From positions 41,327-89,719 of the forward strand of contig RWJK01001969.1 in the NCBI GenBank assembly GCA_004335835.1: a DNA stretch of 48,393 nt, written 5' to 3'. Source of the stretch: Scenedesmus sp. ARA3 (taxonomy: Eukaryota > Chlorophyta > Chlorophyceae > Sphaeropleales > Scenedesmaceae). Position 1 is the first letter of the stretch; every line of letters starts with the position of its first letter. Below, in pieces: positions 20,972 through 32,270 of the stretch. The notes under the pieces are model-generated. The model was not told the DNA's origin. It saw nothing but the letters and a program-made list of their open reading frames with translations, and did not search any database. A program made the translations under genes and the position numbers.

Positions 20972-22509
20972 GGTTTCCACTTCTCAGATGCGCTGGTGCC
21001 GTTTGAGTACATCAACCAGCTCGAGAACGTCAGCGCGGCAGCCACAAACCCGGGCGTGCACATCTACGCAGCGCCTGTGCTGTTTGAGCAGGACAACTCC
21101 GGCGTGCCAGGCATCGTGCGCGCGACAGACTACATGTGGAGCGGCCTGGCAGCGCAGAACCTGAACAGCTGGTTCGGCGTGGGCTTCCCTATCTCCAACT
21201 ACAGGTGAGTGGGCAGCAAGCTGTCGCTGCAAGTAACTGTGGTGCTGCCACTGTTGCAGTGTTTGATTGTCTTTGTGATCGTGACAATGCGGTAGACAGC
21301 TGTTCACCTGTGAGGGGAAGGTCAGGCAGCGTAGCAGCTGTTGTCAACTCCCGCTTTCTGGCAAACGCGCAGCTGGATAGATCAACGTCGCTGATGGTTC
21401 TGTTCATGATGCTGTGGCGTGCAAATTTTTTTTACCATGCACCGTAAACAAGTGACACAGCCACTGACATCACTTGTGTCGAATTCCTGCTGCTGCGCAG
21501 CGTGAGCCTGAAGCTGGTGCACGACATCGGCTACTGGGACACCTTCCCCGACGCCATCGGCGAGGACATGCACATGTTCATCAAGGCCTTCCTGCGCACC
21601 AACGGCGCCACACACCTGTACCCCATCCACGCGCCCATCAACATGCTGCACGTGCAGGGGCCCAACTGGGTCATGTCGCTGTGGGCGCGCTTCCTGCAGG
21701 TTCGTCCGGTACTCGGTGTTTTTAAATCAAGGGGTTGATACCCGTAGGCTCACAGCTGCGCTGGGCTGGGCTGGGCTGGGTGTGCAGAGTGCAGTTTTCA
21801 GCAGGATGAAGCCCAGCAGCAGGGGCAGCTGCTGGTGCCAGCATTGTGCAGTAGCTGCCCGTTCACCGACTGTTCCATGCGCATGATGTAGCTGCAGCTG
21901 CTCCGACACAATATGCAACAACAGCAGCTACTGTTGTATGCTGACCGGGTTTGTATCTTTGGTGTGCTTGTGCTGCAGGCGGAGCGCCACATGCGCGGCA
22001 TCGCCGACACCGCGTACGTGCTGCACGAGTGGGGCCGCGCGCAGTTCAGCGTGCGCAAGCTGGTCATGTTTGTGGCGTGCCTGGAGGCGCACCTCATCCC
22101 CGTGGTCACGCTCACCAGCCTGGTCATCCTGCCAGTCTACTACAACCTGTTCATGCTGGCCACCACACACAGCCTGCCCAGCCCGCTCAGCCTGCCGCTG
22201 CCGATGCGCGTGCTGGCAATCCTAGGTCAGGCCAACCTGTCCTGCATCGTGTTTGTGATCATCTGCTACGAGCTGATCCGCAGCATCTGCAGGCGCCACC
22301 TGTTCCGCCTCATGGACAACGACAAGCACGAGCGCTGCTGGTGGAACTGCCCGCGCTACCTGCTGCACTGCCTCAACTACCTCACGCTGTTTGTGAGCGT
22401 GTGGTTCTACACCGTCATCCCCGTGGTGCTGGTGGTGGGCAAGCACATGTTCAACATGCGCAGCATGAACTACATCGTGGCAGACAAGCGGATAAAAACG
22501 CAGCTCTGA
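19446..22509 (+). CDS. Membrane glycosyltransferase, GT2 (cellulose-synthase-like) fold, 628 aa
   Basis: Exons: 19446-20096, 20429-20717, 20988-21204, 21501-21699, 21979-22509 (TGA 22507-22509). All are GT-AG with frame kept across phases 0, 1, 2 and 0. ATG 19446 sits in GGCACCATGG, a good start context. Domain order: two N-terminal membrane segments (about residues 40-60 and 65-85), a Ser/Gly-rich loop, then the GT2 core. The core has VIPNYKE (to residue 217), ASNVNSAVR, the nucleotide-sugar/metal motif D312-A-D314 (created exactly at the exon 2/3 junction), the likely catalytic GED (D408), and Q452-A-E-R-H, an equivalent of QxxRW with His for Trp. Several C-terminal membrane segments follow. 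The layout matches processive or single-addition polysaccharide-type GT2 enzymes of the Glyco_trans_2_3 kind, acting at the Golgi or plasma membrane. Sugar donor and product cannot be told. Confidence 0.9.
20935..20970 (+). repeat. CTG tract before glycosyltransferase exon 3
   Basis: About twelve CTG units lie 17 bases upstream of the acceptor CAG at 20985-20987. The intervening CCGGTTTCCACTTCTCAG contains a short true pyrimidine tract. Confidence 0.92.
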
Positions 22510-25483
22510 GCAGCGGGCGGCTGCGGCGGCACGGCAGCGCAGCAGCAGCAGCAGGAGACAGCACGTAGCAGCGGAGGCCAAGGCCAAACATGCAGCAGCC
22601 AGCACGCAGCAGTGCGCAAACGCGTGCGTGGCGGCGCTGCTGCAGGTGGTGTGCTGAGCAGCAGCGGCGTGGTTGAACTTGTGGCTGCTGCCTGCCCGCC
22701 GGACGGCAGCCAGGCAGGCTTTCAGCAGTAGCGGCAGCAGCAGAGCTGCGGCAGAGAAGGTAGATTAGGTGTTAGCGGGGTTGGGTGAAGTGCGTGGCGT
22801 TGGGCTAGGGAAAGGAACAATCTTTGGCTAGCCAGGGCCGCTGCTAAGCAGAGTGGAAGCGGTTGGGTGCGGCCAGCACAGTGTGACGGGTTAGGTCAGT
22901 CGGGGGGTTTGCGGGCCAGGCCCATTTGTGAGAGAAGAGAGATGTGTGCATGTTGAGCTGCCTGGTTGTGTGTGCTGCGCTGTTGCTATGCTGGCTGGGT
23001 GGAGCCAGCTGGTAGGACACAGTCAGGTTGTGGCCAGGGCAGCACCCCATCATTTGCTTGTGCAGCTGTCGTGGCTTGATCAGCCATCGGGGGTGTACTG
23101 CAACAGTAATCACAGCTGTGCAGCCTTCCTCTTGCTGTGTGCTGTGCTGAGCTAGCACAGTGTATCCGTAGTGTTGCGCTCTTGCTAATTGTTTAGCTGC
23201 CGGCTGGAACTGCGTGACCACGCAGGGCTCCAGGCAGCGGTGCAGTCTTAGCTGTTGTTGGGTGACGTTGATAACTTTAGGCAGACGCCAATTCCATCCT
23301 GCTGTCCTGCTCTTGTTGGACTGGCAGGATGCATGTCCGGGGTGCAGTGGTGCCAGGCGCACCACGTAATGCTGCCTTCCATTGACCAGCCCTCTGGCCT
23401 ATGGCCAGGGCTGGCTGTAGGCCAGGGAGTAGCACAGCAGCAGCGTTGTGCATGCATACATGCTGGCATGCCTTGGGTGCATCTGCTGGCTGGCTGGCTG
23501 CAGCACCTTGCAGTGCCGGCTGCTTGCAGTGAGCGCTTCGAACAGTAGGGCAGATGTGTGGCTGCAGGGGCAGCACGCCAGGCAGCAACCGCAGCGGCAG
23601 TGAAGCATCTGCTGCTGTGCCTGACTGGCGGCACTTTCCCTTTGCACTGCACACTGCACTCGCCTGCCATAGCTGTAGCGGAGGTCTTGTCAAAGTGGTG
23701 GGACTGTGTGGGTATGGACCCTGAGTGACCTCATTGCCACCATCGTTGCTTGGCTGGGGTGTGTGTTCGTTGGTGCAGCAGCCTGCACGCTTGTGCATCA
23801 CTCTGTTCTAGGAAGAGATGACCACAACTGCAGATGTGGCCGTGCGGGGCATGGCTCGGCTGTGCACTGGCGCAGGTCGTACTGTGCATAACAGGGATGC
23901 CTGCACACTGCAGCGCTGTGCTTCGGTGCAGCTGTAATGGGTCTACTGCAGCATTCTGCCATGCGGGGCAGCATTACAGCACTACAGCTGTGTTGGCAGT
24001 ATAGGCATTTGGCTGCTGAACAGCGGGCTGCTAGAAGCATACACACACGGGGCTCAGCCAACGGCTGTGCCGCTCTGTGTGTTGCAGAGCTGCTGAGTTT
24101 AGGGGTGACAAGGTTCAGCAATGTTTAGACTTAGGCAATGCCTGATGGTGTGTGGTGCGGGGTACCAGGCCGGGCGTGTGGGCGGCAGTGTACAGTGTGT
24201 TCCGGCCATTGCGTGGCGTGATCTGCCACGTCAGTGCGTGCCACGTGCTGCTCGGCACAGCCATTGCTGTGCACAGGCGAGGGCAGCGTGGCAGCACAGC
24301 ACACGCGCTGCATGCACATCGGCCGTGTGGGGCATGCGCGTTGATAGGGTCAGGTGGGCAGCCATATCAAGGGCCCGGCAACACCTGGTGCCAGACGCTG
24401 ACGCATCATGATGCTTCCTCAGGTGACGGCATCAGTCCTTGAGCAGTGAATGGCAGGCACCATTTGATGATCTGCACTGGAAGAGCTCGCATCGCATCAT
24501 TTTTGCCTCTTGACGCTACTTGTGCAGCACATGCACCATTGACGAGTGACTGTGTTTGTGTGTTGGGACTGGAGGATGCTGGCATGGTGGAGCTTGGCGT
24601 GGACGCAGCTGATGACAGTGACACTTCCCTTGCCCTGGCAGATCTTTACTTCCATTTTCGTGCTATGACTTGTAATGCTAGCAGCACCGCTAAGACCTTG
24701 GTAATTCCACCGGAGATGCTGCTGCTGACGAGCCCCTGGGACGCTGTACCGTGAAAGACAGGTGACACAGCTCGCACCGCTGCGTGGCACCACCTCACAT
24801 CACAGCCGGCAAACCCGCCGGGTACTGTAGGCTACAGTAACTGAGTAGCAACGTTTGCTGGTGCTCTCAAAGCGCTTTCAAAGGGTTGGTAACAGGTCTG
24901 TGAGCCTGTCAAGCCTACGTGAAATGATTCCAAGGATTACACCGAGGCACTTTGATAGTGATGGCTGCTGCAGGCAGCGTGCACGCTGCCACGTGTCAGG
25001 CCAGCAATGGGTACGGTTTCATATGCAGCTGGTCCTCGTATTGCTGCAGCGCTGCTGGTTTGCTGATAAACAAGCCGTGAGCTACAGCTAGGCTTTGCAG
25101 TAGATACATTTCCAGCCATAATTCTAGCGGCAGCGGCGGCCCAGGTGAGCCAGACACTGCCTTAGTGTGTATGGTGAACCTCCACGTCACTGCATGATGT
25201 TTGGCCCCTCAAGCTGAGCCGCTGAACACTGGTGACGATCAGCTGCATAGTTGCCCAGACGCAGCCGCCACGGCTGTCGAAAGCGAGGTTGGAACTCAGC
25301 CAATCACGCGAGCTTTGCTGTGTTGCTGTTGCAGCAGTGCACAGCGCGCAGCACCTGCTGTCACATCTGCTGGATCTGGCGGTTTGCAAACGCTGCAGTG
25401 GCATGGCTGCTGCACAACTGCTGGTAGTACTACTTCAAAGAGCCAGGTCGCACCCAGACACAAGCCGAAAGTAAGTGGAGCTG
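22510..25483. other. Intergenic region between convergent genes
   Basis: The glycosyltransferase 3' untranslated region starts here. No reading frame with recognisable motifs was found. A TGTAA at 23933-23937 is the first such signal downstream of the stop but is 1.4 kb away. A 102-codon frame at 24446-24754 has mixed composition but no motif or splice context that I trust. Confidence 0.5.
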
Positions 25484-25488
25484 TTACA
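25484..25488 (-). terminator. TGTAA polyadenylation-signal candidate for RPLP2
   Basis: Minus-strand TGTAA, 126 bases downstream of the P2 stop codon. TGTAA is the common polyadenylation signal in chlorophycean algae. Position and orientation fit; use is inferred. Confidence 0.55.
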
Positions 25489-25613
25489 TGCACCGAAAAG
25501 CCGGCCATACAACAATGCTGCTGCTACTGCGCCTCAAGAGTGACGTGGCAACGCCGCTGCAAGCCAGCAGCTGCGCTAGTCAGGCTCCTGTGCAGCAGCT
25601 GCGCGCTGCCAGC

Positions 25614-26849
25614 TTAGTCGAACAGGGAGAAGCCCATGTCCTGCAGGGTGCAGCAGCAGCAGCAGCAGCAGCAGCAGCGGGGGGAAACGCGTCAGCAACT
25701 TGAGCACTGCAGAAAGTGATGGTGGTGCAGTCCTGTTATGAGTGCTGTGCCTATGCAACCAAGTGCCTTAGCTATGTAGGCAGGCAAAGGTGTGTGCTGG
25801 TGTGCTCATCGAGCACTGCTGCTGCTGCTGCTGGCTACTTAAAAAGTCGCTTGCCGACCGTTGCAGCCAGCATCAGGCCAAGCTGTGTGACTGCTATGCA
25901 GCTGCAATTTATACACTGCGATGACACTCCAAGCTCAAGGAGGACAGCTGACTAAGCAAGTGCAGCATTTGGTCCAGTCATCCACAAGCACTGTCCTAGC
26001 ACTGCTGCTCCCTCTGTCTACATTCTAAGCCCCCCACCCCCCCACCCCGCAAGCACCACCCATGCAATGCCCTGCCGCAAGCATGCACAAGCTACCAGCT
26101 GCGGCAGTAACTACATCACAACTGCTGCTGCTATCAGCTGTGCATGCTACTATTAACAGAAGTTTGCTGCAGGATGCACATGCAGACTGCTCAACTGCAC
26201 CTGCCTTGAATATACACCTGCTGGCCAGAATGTTGCAGCGGCTGATGTTCCAGCAATGGCAGATGGTATCAGCAACAGAGCTGGCTGCAGCACCCTGCTG
26301 CTCATGAACAAACTACCTAGCCATAGCCTGCCGCTGCTGCCCCCGTCCTCGCACCTCATCCTCCTCGGATGGCTCCTCCTTCTTCTCCTCCTTGGCGGCA
26401 GCAGCGCCACCAGCAGCACCACCGGCAGCTGGGGCGGCAGCCACAGCAGCGCCACCGGATGGCACAGACTGCAGCTTCTCCCTGCCAGCAGCAATGAGCT
26501 CGCTGATGTCCTTGCCCTCCAGCTCCTTCAGGAGCCTCTCCACGTCGGCAGCATCAGCCTCCACGCCGACTGCGAGACAAAGGGCATACATGGGTTAGAT
26601 CAAGCGGGGAGGGACGCCAGCATGTGCGGGGAAGGCGACAGACTGCGGCGACTGCTGCTGTTTAAGCCAGACTACTACTGCAGCGCACCTGAGCCCAGGA
26701 TCGCCTTCACATCATCTGCAGTTGGGTTGGCCTTGCCACCCAGAACGGCCTGCGAGCAACAATCGGCTTCAGCACGCCATTCGGGTTTGCTGGTGGCCTG
26801 CCATGCGTGCTTCAAAGCTCACCAGCAGCACAGCGGAGACCACACGCAT
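25614..26849 (-). CDS. RPLP2: 60S acidic ribosomal protein P2, 109 aa
   Basis: Stalk protein of the large cytosolic ribosomal subunit. It dimerises with P1, binds P0 and uses its C-terminal tail to recruit translation GTPases. Exons (right to left): 26849-26823, 26749-26689, 26569-26355, 25640-25614 (TAA 25616-25614), all GT-AG and in frame. It starts [20 protein letters not shown] and continues [40 protein letters not shown], an Ala/Gly hinge, an acidic [12 protein letters not shown] stretch, and the diagnostic end DMGFSLFD. Total length (109 aa) is typical. The last eight residues are encoded alone in a 27-base exon beyond a 714-base intron whose 3' end is a CTG tract on the coding strand. 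GSVGVEAD-type sequence and the MRxV start favour P2 over P1. Confidence 0.97.
25647..25680 (-). repeat. CTG tract (coding strand) before the last P2 exon
   Basis: About nine CTG units on the minus strand are followed by CACCCTGCAG, the acceptor of the 27-base terminal exon. Confidence 0.92.
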
Positions 26850-28685
26850 CTTGCTTGTGTCCGTGAGATTTCTCTCGACTTTAACCGCTTAGCTGAAAGG
26901 GGAAGGTCGAGGGTGGCACTAGACGCTTTGTGCACTGAGACGGCCGGAAACCTGCGTGGCAAAACCCGCCAGCTCTCAACACCCGCACTGTGCTTAAGCT
27001 TGCTCGCAACGATGTGTTGTACCTGATACTGCAGTGCATAAGCGTGCTCGGGGACGCTTGCGGCAACAGCAGTAACCAAGCTACTTGCTGGGCTGGGCAC
27101 TGTGCCCCGTTGCTGCTCACGCTGTTGCACCAACAGTTTCACAAACGTTTCACCAGGGTGCATGCCCTTGCAATTGAACTCCAGGTCAACCGTGGCTTTG
27201 CAGTGCCACAGCACCAACAGGCAGCATGCAGGCTCACTCCAGACTCGTGCGCTGCGCTGCAGCCAGGTGGAGCTGAAATAGTCAGGTGCTGCTTCTCCAC
27301 GCGTCAACCTGATGAATGCATTGTGTGTTATGTTCTTTATATGCATCCTGATCAGCAGGTCCCGCCAGCCAGCAGTTTGCAGCCAGCTGTGCTGTCCACA
27401 GCTGCAACTGCAAGCAGCTGATGCCACTGACCATCGAAGGTGACCACGTACCATGTATGACAGACATCTGATGCCACCTGGTGTGCACACGTGCGTGGTG
27501 CCTGCATGTGGGACTGTAAATCTTGCAGCAACACAGTTCACGTCGCGATATTATGAATGCTTTCGACGCGCTTCTCGACTGAAACGTGCTGAGGATACTT
27601 CCATGCTTTCATGCTATATGCAAACTCTCTGTGAACAGTGTGCAAACACAGCGCCGCCTGCAGCTGCTTTATGCAGACTTTGAGAGTATGCAAATAGGAC
27701 GATTCTAAGCATGGTAAAAGCATAACTGCGCAGCTTCAAGCAATGCTGGTCCAGAAGCCCCCCGCCCTAGGGCTCCTGGCGCTCCAAGTGGGCTGAGCAT
27801 GCAGGCACAGCAGTCTAGAAGCACGGGATCATGCATGAAGGCTGCCGCAGACAGTGCAATTTGGTGGGTGGCGGGGGCATGGCGCATTTGATTATGTTGT
27901 ACTGGCATTTGAATGTGCATGCGAGTATGCGTGCAGCTGCACGGCGGCTGTGTCCTGTCATATGCACTGCTCCTGCCCCACCAGGCTGGTGCCACCAGTG
28001 GTGGCCCTCAGCTCAATATAGCAGCAATGATAGCAGTGTTTGTGTGCCGTTTGTGGCCAAACCACTCCATGAAGGTACATGCTGATGCTGGCCGCGTTAT
28101 TGGGCAGCATCACTCTGCTTCAGATGGCCCTGGGCAAGTACAGTTGTACTGAGTACATGTAGTCAGCAGCAGCAGCTGCAGCAGGCAGTACAGCAGCCTC
28201 GTTGCACACACTAGTGTGTTGCAGGTCAAGTGCACATGGTCGGTGGGGCTGAAGAATTCATATAGTTGCATGCTTGCTGCTGTTCAATTGGACAAAGTGT
28301 ATGCTTGCTGTCGATGCATGCCAGTGACCTGCACTACGGTAGTGCTGGCCCATGCCCGTGCTGCTTGTCATAATTGCAACAACTAAATGGCACCCGTGTT
28401 TTCTCAAGTAACGAAATCGCTTGCTGTGGGCAACGGTAGGCCCTCGCTGCCTCACTGGGTCATGGCACTTCGCACTCGCACCCGAGATACCTGACAGCCA
28501 GCTGATGGACTTGAGATCTGTATTCCGTAGGCCTTACATTGACCCTCCTCAGAACTTTGAACAACACAATTACTCAATCCGCGCTTACTTTGGTGTCCCT
28601 TGATAGTTCATCTAGGAGGCCCTCTTGTCAGCGTGCTGCGCGTTCACTTAGATCGTTAGCTGCAATCGGCAATTGACTATTCGAG
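26850..28685. other. Intergenic region between divergent P2 and FMN-binding protein genes
   Basis: This must contain both promoters. I found no further gene. A 20-base block around 27617-27640 (TATGCAAACTCTCTGT and AACAG) also occurs near 6648-6670, which suggests a dispersed repeat, but no element ends were found. Confidence 0.5.
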
Positions 28686-31600
28686 ATGCAGTCACAGCAA
28701 CTTCTCGCAGCAGGACGCAGCCGGCCATGCTTGGGTGTGGCACTGAGGCAGCAGCTGCGTAAGCCAGCCCTGCTGTGCCGAGCAAACAGCAATGGAAATG
28801 GCGTCACATGCCCCACACCAGCTGAAACTGCGAGAACTGTAGCTGACCTATGCACTGAAGGTGAGCTGAGACATGCATGCAGCTGGTGCTATATCCTGCT
28901 GGTGAAGCTGCGTAGCATCTGAAGGGACATTGCTGCATCTAGCACATGGTTGCATCGCCATTGTGCACAACCCACAGCTTTGGTGGTTTCACAGTTCAGC
29001 TGCATATTCAGCAGCTGCAATTCAGCAGGCAGGACGCAGTCATCAGGGAGCTTAGAAGGTGGCTGCAGGACTGTGCAGCTGTAAGCAGTATCAGCTCAAA
29101 ACAGCACCGGTTGTGGCTGCACACTGCCAGCAGCTGTGCCTTATTATATAACACAGCGCCAGCCGCGTGTGCTGTGGTGCCATTTGCGCTGTCATAGTTG
29201 TCACGGCAACCCCAGCAAGCCCCTGCCAGCCAAGCCCCTGGTCATCAATCCATTGTTTGTCGCAAGACATGCAAGCCGCGCCACAAGCTGGCTTGGAATT
29301 GCACAAGGTTCACGTGCACGCTAGTGATACAGCAAAGCACTAGCGTCTTCTTGCCGGCGTGCCAGTCTTAGATGTGCATCCACACACCCTGCATTCTGCA
29401 AGCACTTGAGCTGGGTACACAGTCCCTCACAACGCGTGTCACAGTCCCTCACAACGCGATTGCTGCGCATATCGCGTGCGCCGCCGCCGCCGCCGCTGCT
29501 GCTGCTGCTGCTGCTGCTGCCTTCTTATCACGTGTTTCCAGGCTCGCTGTGCACCGTGACAGCTGACGGCCTGCCCCTAGCCGTGCCCGTGGCTTACAGC
29601 CTTGACGCAGCAGGCAACCCTGTGCTACAGCTGGTGGCAGGATCAGCAGAAGCCTCTGCCCTGCAGGCCAGCCGCCGATGCAGCCTGCTGGTGCAGCCGG
29701 CCTCATTCCCGGCACGCAGCCTGGGCAGTGTTGCGCTGCAGGGCGCAGCGGCAGCAGCGGACGGCCAGGAGGGTGCCCCCAGCGGCAGCTGCCTGGTGAC
29801 GCTGGCGGTGGACGGTGCCACGTACTACGGTGGCCTGGACGCGGTGAGTGGCTTGCTGCTGAGCTTCGCAGCGCAAGTAGTTTGGGTTACATGTGGGTTG
29901 CTTTATACAAGGTTTGTATGGTACAAGCCGGTGGTTGTTCTGAGGGCGCAGCCTGGGCAGTGTTGCGCAGCAGCAGCGGACGGCCAGGAGGGTGCGCCGG
30001 CTGGCAGCTGCCTGGTGACGCTGGCAGTGGATGGGGCAACTTACTACGGCGGCCTGGACGCGGTGAGTGGCGTGCTATACTGAGCTTTGCAGCGCAAAGT
30101 ATTCGGGATTATGTCTGGCTGTCCTGGTAAGGTTTGCAAGATGTAGCCGGCCTTTTTCCTGGCAGCTGCCTGGTGACGCTGGCGGTGGATGGTGCCACCT
30201 ACTACGGCGGGCTCGACGCGGTGAGTGGCGTGCTGCTGAGCTTCGCAGTACAAGTAGTTTGGGTTACGTGTGGGTTGCTTTCTAACAGGGTTTGTATGGT
30301 TTGTATGGTGCAGCCGGTGGTTGTTCTCGGGGCGCAGCCTGGGCAGTGTTGCGCAGCAGCAGCGGACGGCCAGGAGGGTGCGCCGGCTGGCCGCTGCCTG
30401 GTGACGCTGGCAGTGGACGGCGCAACTTACTACGGCGGCCTGGACGCGGTGAGTGCGGGGTTGGTGCATTTGCTCTGTTCTGAGTGTGTTTCTGATGGAA
30501 TTGTGGCAGCCGCCTGGTGATGGTGGCTGTGGACGGCGCCACGTACTAAGGCGGCCTGGATGCGGTGAGTGGCGTGCTATACTGAGCTTTGCAGCGCGAA
30601 GCATTGGGGGTTATGTCTGGCTGTCTTGGTAAGGTTTGCAAGATGCAGCCGACCTCTTTCCCTGCTGGCAGCTGCCTGGTGACGCTAGCGGTGGACGGGG
30701 CAATTTACTGTGGCGCCCTGGGACGCGGTAAGTGAGGAAGCCATGGTTTCGGTGGATGTGCTGGCGCATAGCAGTGTCCTTTCTGAAGCGCATGAAGATG
30801 TGGGCTGTTTCATAATGTTTCTGGTGTGATCGCGGCAGCTGCGTGGTGATGCTGGCGGTGGATGGGCCGTGTACTATGGTGGTCTGGATGGGGTGAGTGA
30901 GGGGTGTGGTGGGCGTTCTGTAGCTGCCCCCGTGTGCGGGCCGCACACGGGCTGGCTGTGCCTGGCGAGGAACAGCATGCAGCAGAGCCTTGTTTATTTG
31001 GCAACTCGCAATGCATGCATTTCAGCATACTGACTCATAACAGCGCTGAATCAGCGCGCGCTGTGTGTGTTGCAAGAGCAGGTGGTCAGCTTGCTATGTG
31101 TCACCACATAGTACTTGACCCGCACCCGCTGACAGCGCCTGTGTATGCTGCCCCATCTCTTGTTTTGATTTGAAATTGCAGGCCGCACACGGGCTGGCTG
31201 TGCCTGGCGAGGAGTACCATGCGGCTGAGCCTTGTTCATGTGGCAACTCACAAGTATGCTGCCTCGTGTCTTGTTTCATTGGGTGCAGGCTGCGCATGGC
31301 CTGGCTGTGCCTGGCGAGGAGTACCATGCGGCTGAGCCTTGTTCATGTGGCAACTCATAAGTATGCTGCCCCATCTCGTGTTTCATTGTGTGCAGGCCGC
31401 ACATGGCCTGGCTGTGCCTGGCGAGGAGTACCATGCGGCTGAGCCAGACCTGCTGAGGCAGTCAGCCAGCACACTCATCAACACTTGGAACAGGTGCGGC
31501 AAGCGCCGGGTGCTGCCTTGCTTCAGCTAGATGGTTGGTTCACTATTGACCTGGAACCGGCACGGGTAGATGGTTGGCTTACTGTTCACATGGAGCACAA

Positions 31601-32201
31601 GCGGCAGCACGCACAGCAGGGTTTGCTGCTGCTGTGGGCAGGCAAGTGCTGCTGCTGGCTGGCAGTAGAGTAGCACAGGAGGGTGGGTGCAGCTGACTGT
31701 GCAGGGCTGGCAGCGTGCCGCTGGGAGCTGGCACCATACAGCCGGAAGCTTTTGCTCACGGGACAGCAGCTTGCAAGCAGACAGTGAGGCACCTGCAGTG
31801 CTTTGCCAGCAAACTGCCTTGCATCACCCAGACGTGCTCCTGCTGCTGCTGTTGCTGCTGCTGCTGTCCGTGCTGCCTGCTGCCTGCTGCAGCGAGCGTG
31901 CTGAGGACATCTACCGCATCGTGGCGCTGCAACACTGCTGTGATTACATGCTTGCATCACCATGACATGCTGTTGCTGCTGCTGCTGCTGCTGTGCGTGC
32001 TCCCTGTGCAGCAAGCGTGCTGAGGACATCAACCACATTGTGGCGCTGCAACACTGCTGTGATTACATGCTTGCATCACCATGACATGCTGCTGCTGCTG
32101 CTGCTGCTGTGCGTGCTCCCTGTGCAGCGAGCGGGCTGAGGACATCTACCGCATTGTGGCGCTGCAGCTGGGCGTGCCGCTGATCGAGGTGAGCCGCTGC
32201 G

Positions 32202-32235
<34 letters not shown>

Positions 32236-32237
32236 TG

Positions 32238-32270
<33 letters not shown>

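Noticed and set aside
24446..24754. 102-codon plus-strand frame as a small gene
   Set aside because: No recognisable motif, no supporting splice or start context, and composition unlike the proven genes.
29406..30083. 225-codon read-through frame across exon 2, its donor and the first echo of the FMN-binding protein
   Set aside because: It reads through a strong GTGAGT donor and repeats the same domain end; the spliced model reaches the conserved DUF2470 region.
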